From the NCBI GenBank assembly GCA_013399875.1, contig VXAZ01009382.1, positions 1 to 64,000 on the forward strand: a DNA stretch of 64,000 nt. Direction: 5' to 3'. Below the pieces are notes generated by a model, which saw only the letters and a program-made list of their open reading frames with translations, was not told the DNA's origin and did not search any database. Shown one piece after another: positions 34,549 to 49,400 of this stretch (its first letter is position 1; every line of letters starts with the position of its first letter). The DNA is from Gymnorhina tibicen (lineage: Eukaryota; Chordata; Aves; Passeriformes; Artamidae). The position numbers and the translations under genes are program-made.

Positions 34549-37500
34549 GTATCTCCTATGTCCAGATTCTCTGGTCCATTAACTTTCTATAGCCTCCCTG
34601 TCATACTCTATCTGCATGTTTTTCAAACAGACCACAAACTCCGTTTCAATGAGTTTTTCATTAATTTATGCAATGAAGCTGGTCAATGTTAAGGCTTTTT
34701 ATAGGAGAATCCCAGAAAGCAGAGGACAAATATGAAACAGAAAAAAAGCCCCCGCAACCAAACAACACTATTAATGCTGTAAAAGTACTCATCTGAGGCA
34801 ACAATCATTGGCAAAAAGACCTATCTTATCTACTTGAGAAACTGGAAACAAGATAAATGTTTGTAGAATATAGTGGAGAATCTTGAAATACCGAAAAAAG
34901 AACAGACAGGAAATATTATAGGAAAAGAAAGACATTGTTAAAAAGGAAACATGACTGAAACAGAGGTATTTAAGCATCTGTGTTTCTCGGGAAAGCTGTA
35001 GCTAAAGCAAGACTTGGTAGATCAATGTATTCACATTCTTACATTGACTTTAAAGTAGACTAATGACATATGAATATAACCACACACACTGAGAAGAGAA
35101 CAAAGTCTGTCTGTGTCAGCATCATTCCTGGAGAGTGCTCTAGCACAAGTTCTGTGCCTCTAAACCTAATGATGAACTTGAATAATGTATAAAGTCATTA
35201 AATACTATTTGGAATTGTAGCCTGGATGACTTGTCTTTTCAAGTATAGAGAGAAAGACAAATGGTGCTAAAAATAACAGGCCCCAACCATTTCTGAGTAA
35301 TTCTTTTTACAGAAAATAGCAACCAAATAAACATGAAGATAACTCTAAGATTATTTGAGCTTTACCTGTTCTAAGCTCATGATCTTTGGAGATATTCACA
35401 GAAAGTTATTAGTTATTAGTCAGTCCTGGTCTGATTCGCTTAAATGAAATGAAGAGATATGGGTATGGTTATAATTAGGGTTCTCAATTTCAAAAGGACA
35501 AATTAAGTTACCTAGTTAATAAAGGCAGCTGCATGATGAGCATAGACTTCCCTGTAGTGTAAGCTTGGGAATTCTCTCTATTAAAGGTACAAAATCCAAG
35601 AACTCCTACCCCCGTATAGAAGACTAACTTTTCCAAATCACGGAAAATACTTAAGAATAAGCAGAGATTGTACAAGAAATGAAAAATCAAAACCAAATCA
35701 AAATAAAATAAGGACTGCTCTGTAAAGAAAATAATATTTTAAAGACAAGTCATGAAACAACATAACAACTGTCAGGAACAAAATCCCTCTATTGGGAGAT
35801 GCAGTGAGTCTTCGGGGTGTGATTGAAAGAAGTAAATGAATGTTACCTCAATTTTTAACATTCATAGTTCTGCTAAATATGGAATCAGAGGACTAATGGT
35901 TTAATGTGAATGGAAGTATAAAAATTGGCATGGATATAGAAATTATAACATTAAAAGCAGAAATCAAACATCCTAGTACATGAATATGTGAAAAGCTTCC
36001 AGAATTCTGAAAGTCTGATCTCATAGCAAATACTTTTAATATTTTTTTAAGTTTATGAGATTAGTACTGAATAACTGGAGAACAGCAAGTTAGCACTAAA
36101 TATTTAAATAAATGAAAGTTGTGTACCCAATTACAGGATCAAATCTGAAGACAGTTTGGATAGATTTGTAGCTAAAGATAAATGGAAAAATCATAACAAC
36201 TGTAACATGGATTTGCTAAGGTTTGCCTATGCCATATTTTTCTGATAGCTTTCTCTGATGAAACGGGGGATTAAAATTGTACATTTCTACACCTATAAGC
36301 AATTTTTTAAAGGACATTATTGTTTAAAAGAAAGAGATATCTGTGGGTGGTGCTAAAAGAAGAAACATCAGAGGACTCAGTGCCCAAGAAATAAGTAAGT
36401 TAATGATTAATATCAGGGAGGGTGAATAGCAAGAAGGTGTCAAGGACCACAGTAATAAACTAAATTCAATAGTCCAGGCTTCAACTTTTACTTAGGGACT
36501 TATAAAAAAGCATCACAGTTATAAATTTGGTATTCATCAACTAGAAATGACCAAGGAAAAAGACAGAGAGATCTATTTATTAACAAAATGAATACATCAT
36601 CAACAAGCTGTTCCTGTGAAAATAGTAAATGAGATCCCAAGTTAAATCTGCTGAGATAAGTAAGTACTTGGGCTGCTGTAAAAATGATGCAGTGAATTCT
36701 TCCTAATTTGGTGATGTTTGCTATGTTATTCTGACAAAATGAAGACTGAAAGGCTGCAAGAAAATAACAAAGTTTTCCATTCATATATCAATCAATTCAA
36801 TATCAGGTTGGGAGGAACAATGTGACCTGAGAACAACTGGATATAAGTGATTAAAAATTAATTCACCCAGACATAAGTGAGATTCTAGAGCAGTTTTCCA
36901 ATGGCAGTAGTAGGAACAAAAAGCTGAACTATATATACTACAGAACTGGTTTAGGAAAAAGTTATTCCTAAAATACCTGCCTGCAGAATTATGAAAATAA
37001 ACTCAGTGGTCCCAGAAGTCCCCTTGCATATATTACTGTGTGTGACTTTGTAATGAACTTTTTTTTTTAAAAAATCTTAAAATGCTCACATCTTCTCAGA
37101 AATATATCTGTCTCACTGGGAAGATTTTTTGGAAGCCAGTGGCATCAACCAAAAAGCCACAGGAAGAAGTCAGACATGAAGCAAACTCTCATAATTCCAA
37201 GGGGAATGCAAAATTTTAGGGAATATACAGTTATAAAAAATGTAAAAATGTTACATATTTTGCAAAACATGTTTTCTGCCAAGTTATAATAATTGTGATT
37301 TTGTAATCAATAATGTGTCTTAATATTACTGAAATAGAATCTGTATTTATAAATGGCTTTAATGTCTGTAACCAATTGAATTAAACAACTTATTTAAGTA
37401 TATGGGAAAAAAGACATGATCCCATGATTTCTAGAAATGTCCTTTTCTCTACTTTAATGAAATGAGCTAAACTAAAAATTATATGGGCAAAAAATAATAG

Positions 37501-40500
37501 AATCACGTTTCCATACAGAAACAAGACTAGGCAACACAAAGTACATTACACTGAGCCTTCACAGACATAGTAGCCAGAAGAAATATGCACTCCTTTTCCT
37601 TAAGTGGGTGCTCCACTGGAATATATAATATTCACTGAATAGGAGCAAGCTCTGTCAGGCCCATCTAAAGCATAGTTGAGGGGAAAAGATGGAAGGGAGA
37701 CAAAATATCTTGCCTCAGTGTAGGTGCAGCTACATCACTGTTTTAACGTGGACCAGGAAGATGCTTTTGCAGTGCCCTCCTCCTCCTCCCCACTGCTGTG
37801 CTTTGGTTTGCATTCCCAGGCAGTCTCAGGGTGTGCAAACTGCTCCTTTGGATGAAACTAAAATGGAAGATGCACTGCAGGAGAACATGGAATGCACTTT
37901 AGCAGCTGACAAGTATTTAAGCTGCACAGTCAGACTAGAACTAGCCCAAAGTAAAAGCCCCAAAATACTTTCAGTGGTTCTGTTTGGCTCCACAGACACA
38001 GAGCTGTTAGGTTTGGTCATAACACTTGCTCAATGTAGGCATATTCTGTGCCTCTAGCAAAGCCTCTTTCTTTTCCTTTTACTCATGGGGAAATGTTATC
38101 ACTGTATAGCATAAAAATTATGCTCAAAAAGAAACTACAATCCACATGCAAATGTTTTCAAGATGGGGATCACACAAAAGGATGAAAACCTGTGGGCAAG
38201 TTTAGAGGGAAAATATGCAAGAAGATGGGAGACAGTTCAGACATCAGGAAATGACTGGGAGAAATTTAAAAAAAAAAGGAAGAAGCACTAATTAAACAGG
38301 TGGGAAATACAATGGGTAAAAGGATTGCAAGTGGAAATATTAACCATGTATTCTCCTTTCCCATGTAATTAAAAGGATGAGGAACATATTGCAACTTGTT
38401 CTATTACTTGTTCTTTCACAAAAGAGCTTTTTTTTTTTTTTTCAAATGAGGCAGCTACCAGGAAATCCTAGGCATCCTCATTTTCCCTTGTATAAAGTGG
38501 AATCTGAAAATCCTGGACTGAATCTAGTGATGGCTATCTCTTCTTCCAGTCTCCCCACAGGAACACACAGGCTTGCTCATGTAGAGTAACATTTCCTCAT
38601 GTTCCTGGTCACAGGGCAGTTCTTTGGGGAAAGTTTTTCCTTTCTTTACATGCAAGTTCAGACAAGAGGATCAAATAATTACCCACCTCCAAGTGACCAG
38701 TGAGTAGTCAGCTGCTGCAAGTGACCCACGTAGACAGCATAAAAGAGCCTCAGACATAACAGAGCAATATCTTGTATGCCAGTAGCTTCTAAAATGGTAA
38801 TTAGATGCTTAATAAGAGAAGAAATCAATGAAAATCAACTGGAAAACAGTGATAGAAAGACATGGACCTGTACGCTTTAGGGGTAGTGGAAGACAGAAGG
38901 ACAGAGAGACATCAGTTCTTTTTCACATCCTTGACTTCCAGATAATGCCACAAATAACAGTCACAAATGTTTATCATTCCTCCCAGCACGTATTTGAGCA
39001 ATTATGTAAAAGAAGTTATGGCCCTCATCCCTGTTCCACTCCAGTGAGAGGAAGAGTGACTTCAAGTTGTATCTGGTGGGACTACTGGTTCCAGTTATAG
39101 GCCCATGAGATAACTATGAACAAATTCTTTTTATATTTCCATTTTCTTTTCATAATAAATTCAAGGAAATTCTATGACAAAAAGCTGCTAACAGGGAGCT
39201 AATGACAGTTGGTAATTTTTTGTGACCTTTTAGAACATCTAGTTTAGTAAAACCTCAGTTTCTAAATCCAGGAGATAGATAGTTAAGATACTTTACCCTC
39301 TTGAAGTGAAATATAATGCCTCAGTACAACCATAATATATATATTTTACCCTGTCTTTGATCTCCTGGAAGATGTGGAGATGTGTTCAGCTTCCCTCTAG
39401 TCAAAAGCTTTGCTTATTTCACAGAAGTTCAGTGCATTCAAGAAGTTCAAGAAAGGACTGTATTAGGTATGCAATTAACTTCACAAACTAGTCCTTAAGC
39501 CCATAGGCATAAACATCTCCAACTTAGCTGCTGACAGCTGCCACAGCAAGAATTCCCCAGCAAGAATCTGCCAGAGAACCTACAGTGGCTCAGTGGTGTG
39601 CTCCAAAACATTCAAGTTACTTGTGCCTCTCCTTTAACCGTGTAGTACCTGCAGGTCAGCCAAATTAGAGAAATCACCTCACTTCACCTTGTTCCCTTCC
39701 ATGGCTCATCTCAGTTGGCTCATACCTGAGTCACAGCTCACCTTTTCATTCACAGCAGCCTTGCAGAGGGTGCAGCCAGTGCCACTTGACAAGTCCCAGC
39801 AGCTCTTGATAGCTGAAGGAAGGCAAAGAATTAACAGAAGTCATGTGGGTGCTGTGAAGAAAGAGGACTAAAAGCTTTCCAGTAAGTGACATCCAAGTAA
39901 CTCTGGCATATTTTCAACAATTAGGTTGTAAAGTTGTTCACATCTCAGTTTGTTAGAAGTTTGAGTTTTACTAACAAGTAATTCTGGAGGAACAACCTGT
40001 ACTATAAATGGTATTGTAACTGAGTTAGAATAAGGAAAAAACCCCATAATTTGCTTTTTAGTTCATCTTACAGATTGCTGAGAACTGCAAGTTACAGTAA
40101 ACTCACTTAATAGGTTTTTAAAGTGAAATTAAATACTATTTTAAATGACCACATGAAAACGTACCGAGGAATTGGCAGACAAAATTAATAGCTCCTCCTG
40201 TCTTTCCCATCTCCTTTATATTTTGTTATTTTCTATTTCTGATAAAGGAGAAGATATATCTACTAGATATGAAATATTCCTGAAATTAAAAGGCAACCAG
40301 CTCAGTGTCAATATTGTTATTCTGTAGAATAACCACATTCACATAGATGTTAAACAATTCAATAATGTGCCAGGCAGTGTTTATAAATGTGCACCAAAAT
40401 AATAAAATAATAATCCAGATGAGAGCTGTTACACTACAAGATGATTATGCTTTTTTTACATACTTTATAATTAAATAGACCCTTTTTCTTTCAGTTTAAT

Positions 40501-43079
40501 AACCAGGAATAGTATCTCATTAGCTGTGCTTTCAATTTAACCCTTGTAACTTGGAAAATATTGTCCTATAATTAGCTCACGGTATTTAAACCCTCCCAGC
40601 AAAACAGTAAATGCATATGGGTGTCTAGATGTGAAATGAAATTAAAGTAACACACAATGTGAGCCTTTTATTGTACAGGACTGGGGTTTTTTCTGGCTTT
40701 TTTTTTCTTTTTTCCTTAATCAACTAGGGTTATTATGAGAGAAATAAATAACTTTTATAACTTCCCTGCCTGTAGCAGCTATTATTTCATGCACTCTTTC
40801 TTGAGATAGATTATCCAGCTCATTTCCAAGGAGTATTGGGGGCAGTCAGTTGAAGTCCAGGGGTAAAGATTGCCCTTATTTCTCCATGCAGTAATACTGT
40901 GTAGCACAGAAAAGTGCTTTTTGAAAATGTGCCAAGGGCTGCATTGATGTCATTAACTGGAAAAAGTTTAATTCTTCTCTTGATCTGAATCCCTCAACTC
41001 TTGTTAAAATTAATCAGAGGTATAGAATGACAAATGCTCACACATAAAGGACAGCAAAAACAAACATCTTAGTTCACCTAAGATAGTGATAGTGCTTAAG
41101 AGTTACATGTTACCCATATTAATAGCCCGTGTGAACCAAACAGGGCTTCGATACACAAGTGAGGCTAAAGGTTGTGGATAGGACATTCCTGATAAAGAAT
41201 GAAGCTATGGGCTTTCAACTCCTCTCCAATCCTCTATTTGCAGGCTTGCAGAAGCAGCTCCCACAACAGAGCTTTTAGCCCAACAATTCAGAGTGGCTCA
41301 TATGCAGGAGCAGGGGCAAACACAGCCCATACCCGTGGCCTGCTGCTCAGGGGAGCAGGAGATTCAACTCATAATACTTCAGGCTGAGGAGGGAAATGTT
41401 TAAACCATTAGACTAGTTTCAAAAGAGTAGGATGAACTGATTGCAGGTTTTGAAAGAAAGTGAGCCAGTCATTTCTTTGGAAATGTATGAAGCTGTTACC
41501 TGGAATCTGGAAACAGCTTTTGGCAGTGAATCTGTTTAACATAAGTACCTACCACAGAACTGCCAGTGGGCAAGGTGGGGAGAGAGGTGAATAAACAGAA
41601 CTTTTCCTCTCAGGCATTTTCTGTTTGCTAGCTGAAACTCGGTGTTTAAATGATGAATCCTATTTTTAGACATTCTGGTCTCCCTCTTCAATATCTTGGG
41701 AACTTAAATGCTTTATGCAGTAATTTTAACACTACCGGAGAAGAGGTTTCCTAAGTTTTCAGCAACACAGTGCTTCTTGTTACAATTACTAAGTCCAGGC
41801 CTGAGTCATTCATTAGTTATTGCAAGGAAAGGTACAGTTTTGTAAAGGTTATGGAATATGTATTAACACTCCTTCACTGCGAATGTAGTCATACTGAAGT
41901 CAGCCTCACTCCCTATTGCAGTGACAATGATTTGCAGAACAATGTTTTGAGTTTTTACTGGTTTCCTCCACACCAGCATGCAATGCCTGGTTTGGCTGCT
42001 GCTGTCACCAGTGGCTGATCCTTCCTCGGGGGAACCAAAACATGCTCTGCGTCCCACCAAAGAGACTGTCAGAGCTGATATTCTGCCACAAGAAAATCAA
42101 GACCAACAAAAGTGCTTTCTGGATGATTTGGGAGCTCTGATGTTGTCATGCCACAGGAAGGGACAGCAGTGTACATGTGCATGAATGGAAGTTGGACCTC
42201 TGGTGCCTCGTGCCTGGTTTAGCCACATTGTGGTCACATCAAGATACAACTACTCCTTGGCCAACATTTTGCAACTCCTGATTTACTGATATCTTTGCCC
42301 TTCTAAAATCCCCATGGCATGAAAGGAAGAAGTTATAAAATGAGGCTCTGTTCCATGTAAGCCTGGAACAAACAGCTCTTGCCTAATTTTCAGCAAAATC
42401 ATGGAGCCCTTACTCAACACTTATTTAGTAAGAAGGAATGCCAAATACAGACTTCAGAAGCTGTACTTAAAGTGAAGCTGTCTGAAATGGATATTTTTCT
42501 AAAACCATGCTGTGTACCTATTGCACTTCCTATTTATTCTACTCCTTTTACTTTCCTCTGGGTACTACAGATGCTTTGTGAAACTTCCAAGCTACAAATC
42601 AAATCCATCTGTACAAAACAATAAATAATAATTTTCTAAACCAGCTTTATTTCATATTAACCTCAACACCAAATGCCAGCAGCACCAATTAGCCTTGCAA
42701 TCCTGTCTACTGTATAAGGCCCAAAGATTTGAACACAGTCTTTCATCTGTTAGCATTCAAGAGACTGATAAAAATTTACTCTGCTTTTAAACAAGCTGTA
42801 CGTGACTGAAATTTACCTCATACTGGGAAGTGCTATAAATAATGTCAATCTGAAGAGACTGTGAATTTTTCACAGCTTTGTTTCAGAGCTATTCAAAACC
42901 ATGGTTATCAATGACTGCACCACAAAATTTCTGTCAGCTTAAGATTTCAGTCACAGCCAGGGACTTTGATGGATGGTTGCCCACTCTTCCCTAGTGAAAT
43001 ATAATTATCAAGGCATGAAAATCACTTAATCGCAATGCTGGAATGTTTAAGCATAACAGTAATTAGTTCTTCTGTAATG
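34549..43079. other. AT-rich DNA without a recognisable gene
   Basis: No recognisable gene or interspersed repeat in this long stretch; a 15-base T run lies at 38428-38442. The longest frame, 37689-38057 (122 codons, +), is Cys/Pro/Ser/Leu-rich with no domain. The lack of recognisable repeats over 8 kb fits either old decayed DNA or a regulatory-rich intron. Confidence 0.45.
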
Positions 43080-43180
43080 CTTTCAATTCACAGATGTAAG
43101 TATTTTACAACAGAAATTATCACTTCCATTTTATAGTTGAAGTAAACTGAGGCAGAGAAGGAACAGAACAGAGCATTTTT
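43080..43180 (+). repeat. Possible MIR/L2-like relic
   Basis: The words TATCACTTCCATTTTATAGT followed by TGAAGTAAACTGAGGCAGAG match the 'CCATTTTACAGATGAGGAAA...CTGAGG' signature of MIR and L2 ends. Short and decayed. Confidence 0.4.
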
Positions 43181-43314
43181 TACACTGTGGGTTAGAAAGA
43201 AGCTTTGAAGAAAAAACAACTCTTCTCACTGCCAATCCAGAGCTGCCCTTGCTCATGCCAGTTAGAGTAAGGTCATAGAGAAACTATAAGAAAACACAGT
43301 TTGCCAAACTGTCC

Positions 43315-43358
43315 TTTCTGCTGGAATAACCTCCACTTTCTGCTGGAATAACCTCCAC
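43315..43358. repeat. Perfect 22-bp tandem duplication
   Basis: Two exact head-to-tail copies of a 22-base unit (TTTCTGCTGGAATAACCTCC followed by AC) at 43315-43336 and 43337-43358, immediately upstream of the trinucleotide repeat. Confidence 0.9.
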
Positions 43359-43366
43359 TAAAAACT

Positions 43367-43425
<59 letters not shown>

Positions 43426-43445
43426 GCTGCTACTACTGCTACTAC
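43367..43445. repeat. (ACT/CTA)n trinucleotide microsatellite
   Basis: About 26 trinucleotide units, nearly all CTA, with CTG interruptions near the 3' end. Poly-Ser and poly-Val frames on the minus strand here are translation shadows. Confidence 0.95.
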
Positions 43446-46400
43446 AAAGCAAACTAACAATGCTGTAGAGTGCACTCATGGAGAAGCTCGATATATTTCT
43501 GAAGAAATTGAAGGGTTCAAAGCTGTCTGGCCAACAGGACACTCCAGCCAGGAACAACAGAATAGGACTCTAGGCCTTTTTTTGTTGTTTTTTTGGAAGT
43601 AGGGCCATAATTAAGATCAATGGCTGGGGGCATTCATATTGTGCCACTTGAATTGGAATTCTTGGACCCATGCAAGGTGACCTAAAGCAAAAGCATTTGC
43701 CAAGAATGTTTTCATTAGCTGAGAACAAAAGCTGGAGGCTTGTGGCCAGGTCACTATTGGGTGGCATTATTCCCATCAGCCACCATGCAGCTCACAGGAC
43801 GCCCAGGTCTTTGGGTTCTGGGAGAAAGTTGGTTATAAGGGCACTACTGGGAGTGGAGTCTGAGGCTATGTTGAATTCAAGATAGGAAAACTTGTCTGTT
43901 GAGACATGGACAGGATTGAAGGAATATCAGCCTTTTCCTTTATTTCTTAGCTGATGGAGCAATTAGGGCTAACTTTCCTATTGTGTTTGATGGGTATATT
44001 TAGTCCCCAGTAGAGAGCATAAAGATAGCCACCAGGAGGAAAGGTAGTTTAATAATACATTTGTGACCAGACACATGGGCTGAAGACCAGCACTGGTGCA
44101 GGCTGGTTAAAGAGTAAAAATTTACTCTAAGCTGTTATGCATTCTTCATTTTGAGTTACTAATAACCACAGATCTCATATCTGACAGCTCCCAAATGCAG
44201 CTTATCAGCACTTACACTTCTGCAGTTTTGTAATTTTTCACATCTCCCAGGATTATTCCACCATTGCTTTGTCAAATATGTGATAAAAATTATCTTTCCT
44301 AGTAAAATCTTTCCTTTTTGCTTGAACAATTGATAAAATACCTCTGCACCTAACTATGAAACAATGTCATGCTCTATTTTTCCCAAATTCATATTCAAAC
44401 AATGTACTGACTAATTTCCAATGACTCAGTAGCATTTCACTAGAGTGGTCCTGTCATTCTGGAAAGAAAAAGAAATGAGAAGACATCAGGAAAGTGTGAA
44501 ATGTTGTTCTCACACATAGCACAGTCTGAGAGACAGTACCAAGAGCTCTTGCTCGTGATGGAAAAATAGATAACCTGTTAATAATTTCCTGTCATCAGTG
44601 TTCAAAATTACTTCATCTAATGTGCATGAAAGTCTAGTTTAAGACAAGCTTTTTGTTTGTTTGTTTTAAAATATCCATGAATATTGCTTTGCCGAGAAGA
44701 AAACTTTAAAAGAGCTTCAGAGTCTCCTGTCACCATAGGATGTGTTGGAGTCTTTTATTTATTCCCTTACGGGATCTGAGCCACAATTCCTTTATATTTC
44801 AAGTGATAACTAGGTAAAACTTAAAAAAACCCAACAAACTAACTAAAAAAAAATTAAAAGCTCTTTCCAGTAAGCAAAGCATAAATGATTGGAAGCCAAA
44901 CCACTATCTCCTCTGTAGGAATTTATAGCTGAATGCTCATTAGAAGGCTATGATGCTGCTGGTCTCAGAAAAAATATGTCCGTGTTACTTTCATCATATC
45001 TTGACCTTCACATATTCATTCGCCTTTCCATGGGTAGAAGTTGGTGGTTACTGAATGAGTGCAGACTACAAGAATGACACTTGGAGAACATCAAAGACAG
45101 AGATCTAGGTGTGCATGGTGAGCAAAGAACATTTGAGGAACATTAAGGCCTAAAAGAGAGTCTGTCATTTTCACAAAAAGGCCTTGGTTTCTCAACCAAT
45201 AGAGTACAATATTTGGTCTCAGAACTGTATTAAAATAAAGTCCAGAATGGAGAACCTATGTTTTCAAACAAACAGGCAGCAACAAAAAAGAACAAACAGA
45301 AATTTTGCTAAGCCTAAAGTAAAACCAGAGCAGTCTGCCCACTGGGGAATACAGACTTGGCCCTTTTTATCTGCTGGTGGTATAATAAATTCTCCATCTC
45401 CAAACATTGTGAACAGTCAAAAGTTCACATTACGTATTGGTTAGTGTGTGTCTTTAGCAAGTGGGCTGCATATCCAAGATAACAAAAGTACCATGTGTTG
45501 CAGCAGATACTACAGTAGGGGCTATTCTTACTGAACAGCAGAGAAGATAATCACATAGACCTTATGTAAATAAGCAGAACACATATTGCAACTGCAGTAA
45601 ATCTAAGCAGCTTTCAATTTGCTCTTTCCTTTGCTGCCTAATTTTTCAAGTCTATTGCCTAAACATGTATTTTTTCCCTCTCTTTCTGGAATACTTCCTG
45701 CCTTCTTTGGGTTAACTCTGCAGTTGTCCATAGGAAACTGGTCTTATATAGACTCTATATATGCACCTTTATGGTATTTAATCTCATTTAGAAAATAGTT
45801 CTGTAGTACTGCACAAATTATAATCAAATTCATAAAGTCCTTAAGGCAAGCACAATACGTGCTCATCTAAAAAGTCTCCCTAAGGTGTATTTATTTTTAT
45901 CTGCCACCAGTGGTATATGGGCATGCATCTCTGTGTGAGAGAGGAAATGTTTCTATGTGCCTATGCCTGCATGTTTGTGTGTGCTAAAATATATAGCTGC
46001 ATCTATTTTACATATACACATCAGTATCTGGGGATATGCAGAGCTAATCACATCTAGAAATGTCATTTACTTAACATTGCTCATGAATACTAGAAAATAC
46101 CCTGAAGAATTTGCATCTATGTATCCTAAAGCAGATTGCTTTCACTAATGGCAGCCCAAATTATAACAGCTGAAAGCTGGCTGATAATTGTAAAAGACAA
46201 TGTGATTGAGGATACCATAAAATAGACAGGAGGCCTCTCTTACTTTGGTCATCTACTAACATCCTTGGGTTATTAGCAGATGGCTTCACAGTATGTCCAC
46301 TTCCATAAAATACTCTCCTTTACAAACTCAATTTAAACATGTGAATAGTAAAATAAAAGCAGAATATTTGTTAAGATTACCCAGGCGACAAAATATCCCA

Positions 46401-49400
46401 TGTGGACATCCTGGTATTCAGGCCGTATCTAAAAATTAGAGTCATAAAGCAAGCACAGAACAAGCTTCAAGTCTCCTGATAATGATTAGCTTCCTGAAGC
46501 ATCTACTTTATTCCTGTCACACTCTGTGAGAACTGCATGGTACATCTGTATGTTGAGAATTAGATCCTGATTTTACCCAGTCCAAAAGTTTAAAAAAAAA
46601 GCTGTTGGTGGAAGAGAGCGGTCAGTTTGGCCACATTCTTGCTTCAGAACCACTGGTTTCAGCTGATTCCAGCTGATTCCAGCATGCCTTCTGTGAAATG
46701 CTCACAAAGGCAGTATTTGTGATGTTGACATTTGCTCGTTGGGTGCCATCTTTTTCTTTTGGGAGCTGGATAAAGGCAAGTGATTTCCACCATACAGATC
46801 ACTGAACAAACATTTCTGGCATTCAAATTTAAAGCTGTAATTTTGATTTGATTTGAGGCAATTATTTACCATAGTTACTGTTACTCTTCAATGTATTAAG
46901 AAGCTGAGAATTAGACCTCTGGGGTTTGTAATCCTATCCATGACACTGGGCTCATTAAATCAGCAGATTAGAAGAAAAAAACCCTCGCTATTGCAAATCT
47001 GCACAGCTCCAGCAACTTTGAGGCAGATAGACACCTGCTGAGGCACTGGGTTGGCAACTTCAGAGGAAGTGTGCTTTACTGGAGCAAGGAAAAAAAGATG
47101 TTTTCATCCTGATGCTCACACAGAAAACCTATTTTTTAATTCTCTTTCTCTCATATCTGTCTCAGGCAGGAGAATACTCCTGCGACTTGGGATGAGGATT
47201 TTTGCAGTATATGGAACACTAAACAGAGCCTTTTTTAAAAACAGTGAAACTGAAATAATATATGAGATATGAGCAGTAATATCGTTGAATGAGACATATT
47301 TCAGTGTTGCCTATGAGGCCTAAGTGGACCAACACAACTCTGAGATATTCTTGTTCTTTCTCGCTTTGGTGAAAGCTACACTTCTATTTGTATATGGAAA
47401 ATGCAATTTGTGTGACTACAGTGAATATAAATGATGCATATATATGAAAAAAATATGGAATATTAAAAAAAAATTCTGTGCCAGTAAAGTTTCTGTCATA
47501 AATCCTAGAAATCAACAGATACATATTAAAATAGCACAGATTAGGGCATCAACTTTAATATGACAAATACAAAGAACCGTTCAAAATATGATAGTCATTT
47601 AACCATTTGCCCAAGAAATTATTTTCCTCTTCTCACTTGGCTCTCCAGTCTTTTGCAGTTACTTAGTGATGGATATCCTGTTTCCCTGTGTCTGTGTGGG
47701 AGGACGAGTGAAATGAAATGCAGTGTTTCAGCACAGAAAGAGGAAAAAAATGTATTTAATTGCAGAGCTGAGAATGTCACCAAAGATGTGTGCATATCAC
47801 CACAAGGTTGGACAACTGTATTGAAATATAGATGTCAACAACAGGCAGGTGTATGAATAGGCAAAATATGCACATGATCATGGAAAAAAAGTCCTGGTGT
47901 GTGTGTTTTGCCACCCACTGACATCCACAGGACTTGTCTTTTGGTGTCTATGCTAAGGCTGGGTCCAGAGTTTACGAAAAACTACTTATTGCCACAGAAG
48001 TAGGGCCACTTGAGGGGACAGTCTTTGTTCTGGCTGCTTCTGCACCTTCTGCTGGGAACAAGCCCGGTTTCCTTCCTTTCTTTCTCCCGTTACCACTTTG
48101 AACTATTTCTGAGGAGACTGAATTCTACTCTGACTACATCTTTATCTCTTTGAGGCACAAATCACTTTGCATGGATATTCTTCCAGGCACAGATGTAAGC
48201 TAGACCAAGCCTTTGAAGACTAACTTACCTTTAGTGAAGTGACTCTGAAGCTGCAGAATGGAGAAAAGGGGACGTAAGCTTGTGTGCATTCTTCAGGCTC
48301 CATGGGTGATGCACACTTAAGGCTGTCATGGCCTCTTTCTCCAGGGTGCTTGGCATCCAATACCAGGATTTTCTGGCTTTTATCTCAGCCAGCAGAAATA
48401 GCAGGAGTGGAAAGGCTCCTTCTTTCCCTCTCACGCCCTCAGTATGCAGAGGCAACACTAAACATCTCTGCTGTTTCAGCACAGGGTTTGCAGTAGAAAC
48501 AAAAATTTGGGAAGGCCGTGTACAGCCTAGGGAATTCCAATCCAAATTTTCCTTCTCAGAAAAATTTGTACTGTCCCACATCAGCACCTATTACAAGGTG
48601 ACCCAAACTAGCACCTAAGCCTTCACACACTGCCAAAAAACCCAACACAATGTATGCAAACAAATGTCTCTCTATAACCATTCTTGTGTGATGATACTGA
48701 AGAGGGAATCTTTAAAATATTGTCCTATTAACTTAACTTTAGAACCTGATTATTCCAAATCAATCACAATACCCTTCGGCCACACAAGGGGCACCCAAGG
48801 AGAGGTGACAAATACTACAAAGAAGATAAAAGATAATTTAACAAGAAGCAAGTTGTAAGGGGTGACAAAGTGTTATTTCCATAATAAGCTTATCTGAGCC
48901 TGGGTAAGTTCCTGAACAGGGTGTGGATTTGGCAGTAGCAAAGAAACAGGCCACACAAAGAATGTCTGCTTAGCTAATGAATGCCACTGAAGTGGTTGAC
49001 TCTCATTTTCTCTGGTTTGGATCCTTGCCACCTTTACTCTAATGTCAGACTTTGTTTAATTGGCAAATATACCTTCAAAGGATTGCAGACCCCTCCATGC
49101 TGCTCCATGGGCTGTTAATATTTAATTGTGATTTGTTAAAGGCATACTAACAGTTGATAAAACTATGTGTCTGGGTGCTTTATTGTAATGCAAACCAGCA
49201 GCAGGACTTTCTGTGTTCATTTTTTAGGGGAGAAGGAGAATACTGTCTTAGAGAGAGGAGAGAAAAACATAAATTTATTAGAGTTTTCCATTTAAAAAAA
49301 TTCTTGGAAAGCATCACAGGCTTTGTTGCAAATGTATTTTGGAGGCATGAAATTCATGAAGTGATTTTCTTATCTATCTTTACTTCATTACAAAGAAAAG

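Noticed and set aside
37689..38057. 122-codon plus-strand frame
   Set aside because: No domain, no splice or promoter context, composition ordinary for chance frames in 64 kb.
43273..43557. Poly-serine and poly-valine minus-strand frames
   Set aside because: Shadow of the (ACT)n microsatellite; overlapping frames give different homopolymers.
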